Assembly (NCBI GenBank): GCA_946403735.1
Contig: CAMJAZ010000102.1
Location: forward strand, 1 to 6,485
DNA length: 6,485 nucleotides
DNA from: an uncultured Selenomonadales bacterium
GTDB lineage: Bacteria; Bacillota; Negativicutes; Selenomonadales; Selenomonadaceae
Direction of reading: 5' to 3'
Shown here: one piece after another, positions 5,926 to 6,485 of the stretch
How positions within the stretch are numbered: the stretch's first letter is position 1
How the letters are laid out: the number at the start of each line of letters is the position of its first letter
Notes under the pieces: model-generated
Databases searched by the model: none
What the model was told of the DNA's origin: nothing
Seen by the model: the letters and a program-made list of their open reading frames with translations, nothing else
Translations under genes and position numbers: made by a program

Positions 5926-5951
5926 AAGAAATCCTTAAAAGAAGGTTTCTT
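5926..5951. repeat. inverted repeat between convergent frames (weak terminator candidate)
   Basis: AAGAAATCCTT (5926-5936) and AAGGTTTCTT (5942-5951) form a 10-bp stem with one bulged base and a 5-nt loop. It lies just beyond the stop of the partial leftward gene (5963-5965) and covers the stop of the rightward frame (5936-5938). No proper T-run follows on either strand, so a terminator role is only possible. Confidence 0.35.
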
Positions 5952-5962
5952 TGAATGAATAA

Positions 5963-6485
5963 TTAAAAAATAGCGATTGAGTCAAGTTTCATCGTTTCAT
6001 CAAAATCCATAATGCCGAAATGATTTTTCCAAAATTCGCGGACTTCAATGTCAATCGGCAAAAAAGTTTCACGAATCATACGCCATTGTTTTTGTAATTG
6101 TTCATCGCGTTCTTTGCCGATATAAGCGTAAAGTTTTTGCGGATGAGCGCGACTTTGATAAATAATGCAGCCGTCGAAAATTTGTTTCATAATGTGGCAA
6201 AAAGAATGAACGCTGGAGCCAGTCTCCATAACGCATAAAAGTTCTTCGGCAACGGCAAGTTGTTTATCTTTTTTTAGTTGCAACATACCTTCTTTTGCAA
6301 TTTCTCCAAAAATTCCGTCCAAAACTTCGTGACGAATTTTTCTGATATAAAATTCGCGGCGCGTCATACCGTGACACAAATCAATTTCCGCCAAAATATG
6401 CGTAATTAAATCGAAATAGTAGCGTATAAAATTTTTTTGATTGGCGAAAATCAAATCTTTAACGTCAGGATGCAAAAGGTATTCA
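5963..6485 (-). CDS. hypothetical protein, C-terminal part (start beyond window edge)
   Basis: An open leftward frame that continues to the edge of the window. A TTG at 6473-6475 could be read as a start, but codons upstream (Glu-Tyr-Leu) remain in frame to 6482 and no ribosome-binding site precedes it, so the gene is most likely truncated at its 5' end. About 174 residues are visible, ending in DETMKLDSIAIF. They are soluble, helical and rich in charged and aromatic residues, with segments such as IDLCHGMTRREFYIRKIRHEVLDGIFGEIAKEG and EVREFWKNHFGIMDFDE. No signal peptide, membrane helix or catalytic motif that I can name is present. Same strand as the downstream cluster, but separated from it by a 454-nt region that has its own promoter, so it is probably a distinct unit. 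Family not recognised. Confidence 0.75.
   Translation of the reverse strand, partial: EYLLHPDVKDLIFANQKNFIRYYFDLITHILAEIDLCHGMTRREFYIRKIRHEVLDGIFGEIAKEGMLQLKKDKQLAVAEELLCVMETGSSVHSFCHIMKQIFDGCIIYQSRAHPQKLYAYIGKERDEQLQKQWRMIRETFLPIDIEVREFWKNHFGIMDFDETMKLDSIAIF

Larger units (their letters stand above)
5633..5938 (+). pseudogene. possible decayed glycosyltransferase (GT25-like) open frame
   Basis: A 101-codon rightward frame, open from 5609, with only a TTG as start and no good ribosome-binding site. Residues 19-52 (KVFVLSLPEEIKKCRVIKQPF, then RRFYIHDIFSDKE) loosely resemble the N-terminus of family 25 (LPS-type) glycosyltransferases, which begin with a VISLP-like strand followed by an Arg-rich helix. 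GVAFYRAI and then HWAIL (78-94) could be the remains of the later SHxxxY and ILEDD block, but the acidic DXD-like residues are absent and the frame stops immediately afterwards. Ile codons are mostly ATA, unlike the neighbours, and the hairpin cluster at 5811-5905 interrupts the frame. This is a weak pattern match; the frame may equally be chance. Overlapping minus-strand frames look no more convincing. Confidence 0.27.

Overview
This AT-rich window most resembles the chromosome of an anaerobic Firmicute with a Gram-negative-style envelope (Negativicutes, Selenomonadales-like). The evidence is a Firmicutes-type cysS-mrnC pair, a capsule-type glycosyltransferase, an RTX-like repeat protein and strong Shine-Dalgarno sites. 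The taxonomic call is an inference from gene content and sequence style; no rRNA or other phylogenetic marker is present.

Layout. Positions 83-1048 (+) encode an RTX-like, probably cell-surface or secreted, low-complexity protein. It converges on a long leftward gene cluster, and the two meet at a hairpin with T-runs on both sides (about 1084-1122), probably a bidirectional terminator. The leftward cluster reads, in transcription order: a 161-aa hypothetical (5508-5023), a 443-aa Caps_synth-type glycosyltransferase (5023-3692), an antitoxin-like protein (3667-3416), a PIN-domain VapC-like toxin (3432-2974), cysteinyl-tRNA synthetase cysS (3002-1512) and Mini-ribonuclease III mrnC (1519-1121). 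Apart from the 24-nt gap before the antitoxin, every junction overlaps (1, 17, 29 and 8 bp). A sigma-70-like promoter (TTGTAC-17-TATAAT) sits just upstream of the first gene at 5557-5585, so the six genes look like one transcription unit ending at 1094-1114.

Positions 5509-5962 hold no convincing intact gene. They contain that promoter, a rightward open frame (5633-5938) that weakly resembles a decayed family 25 glycosyltransferase, and a cluster of inverted and direct repeats (5811-5951). The right edge (5963-6485, -) is the C-terminal part of an unrecognised protein whose start lies outside the window.

How the genes fit together: an essential translation and RNA-processing pair (cysS-mrnC) is placed downstream of, and overlapping with, a toxin-antitoxin module and surface-glycan genes. 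The usual Firmicutes neighbours (cysE or gltX upstream, rlmB downstream) are absent, so this is a rearranged locus. The most interesting points are the toxin-cysS overlap, the structured repeat region at 5811-5905, and the RTX-like protein whose calcium-binding repeats have lost most of their aspartates.
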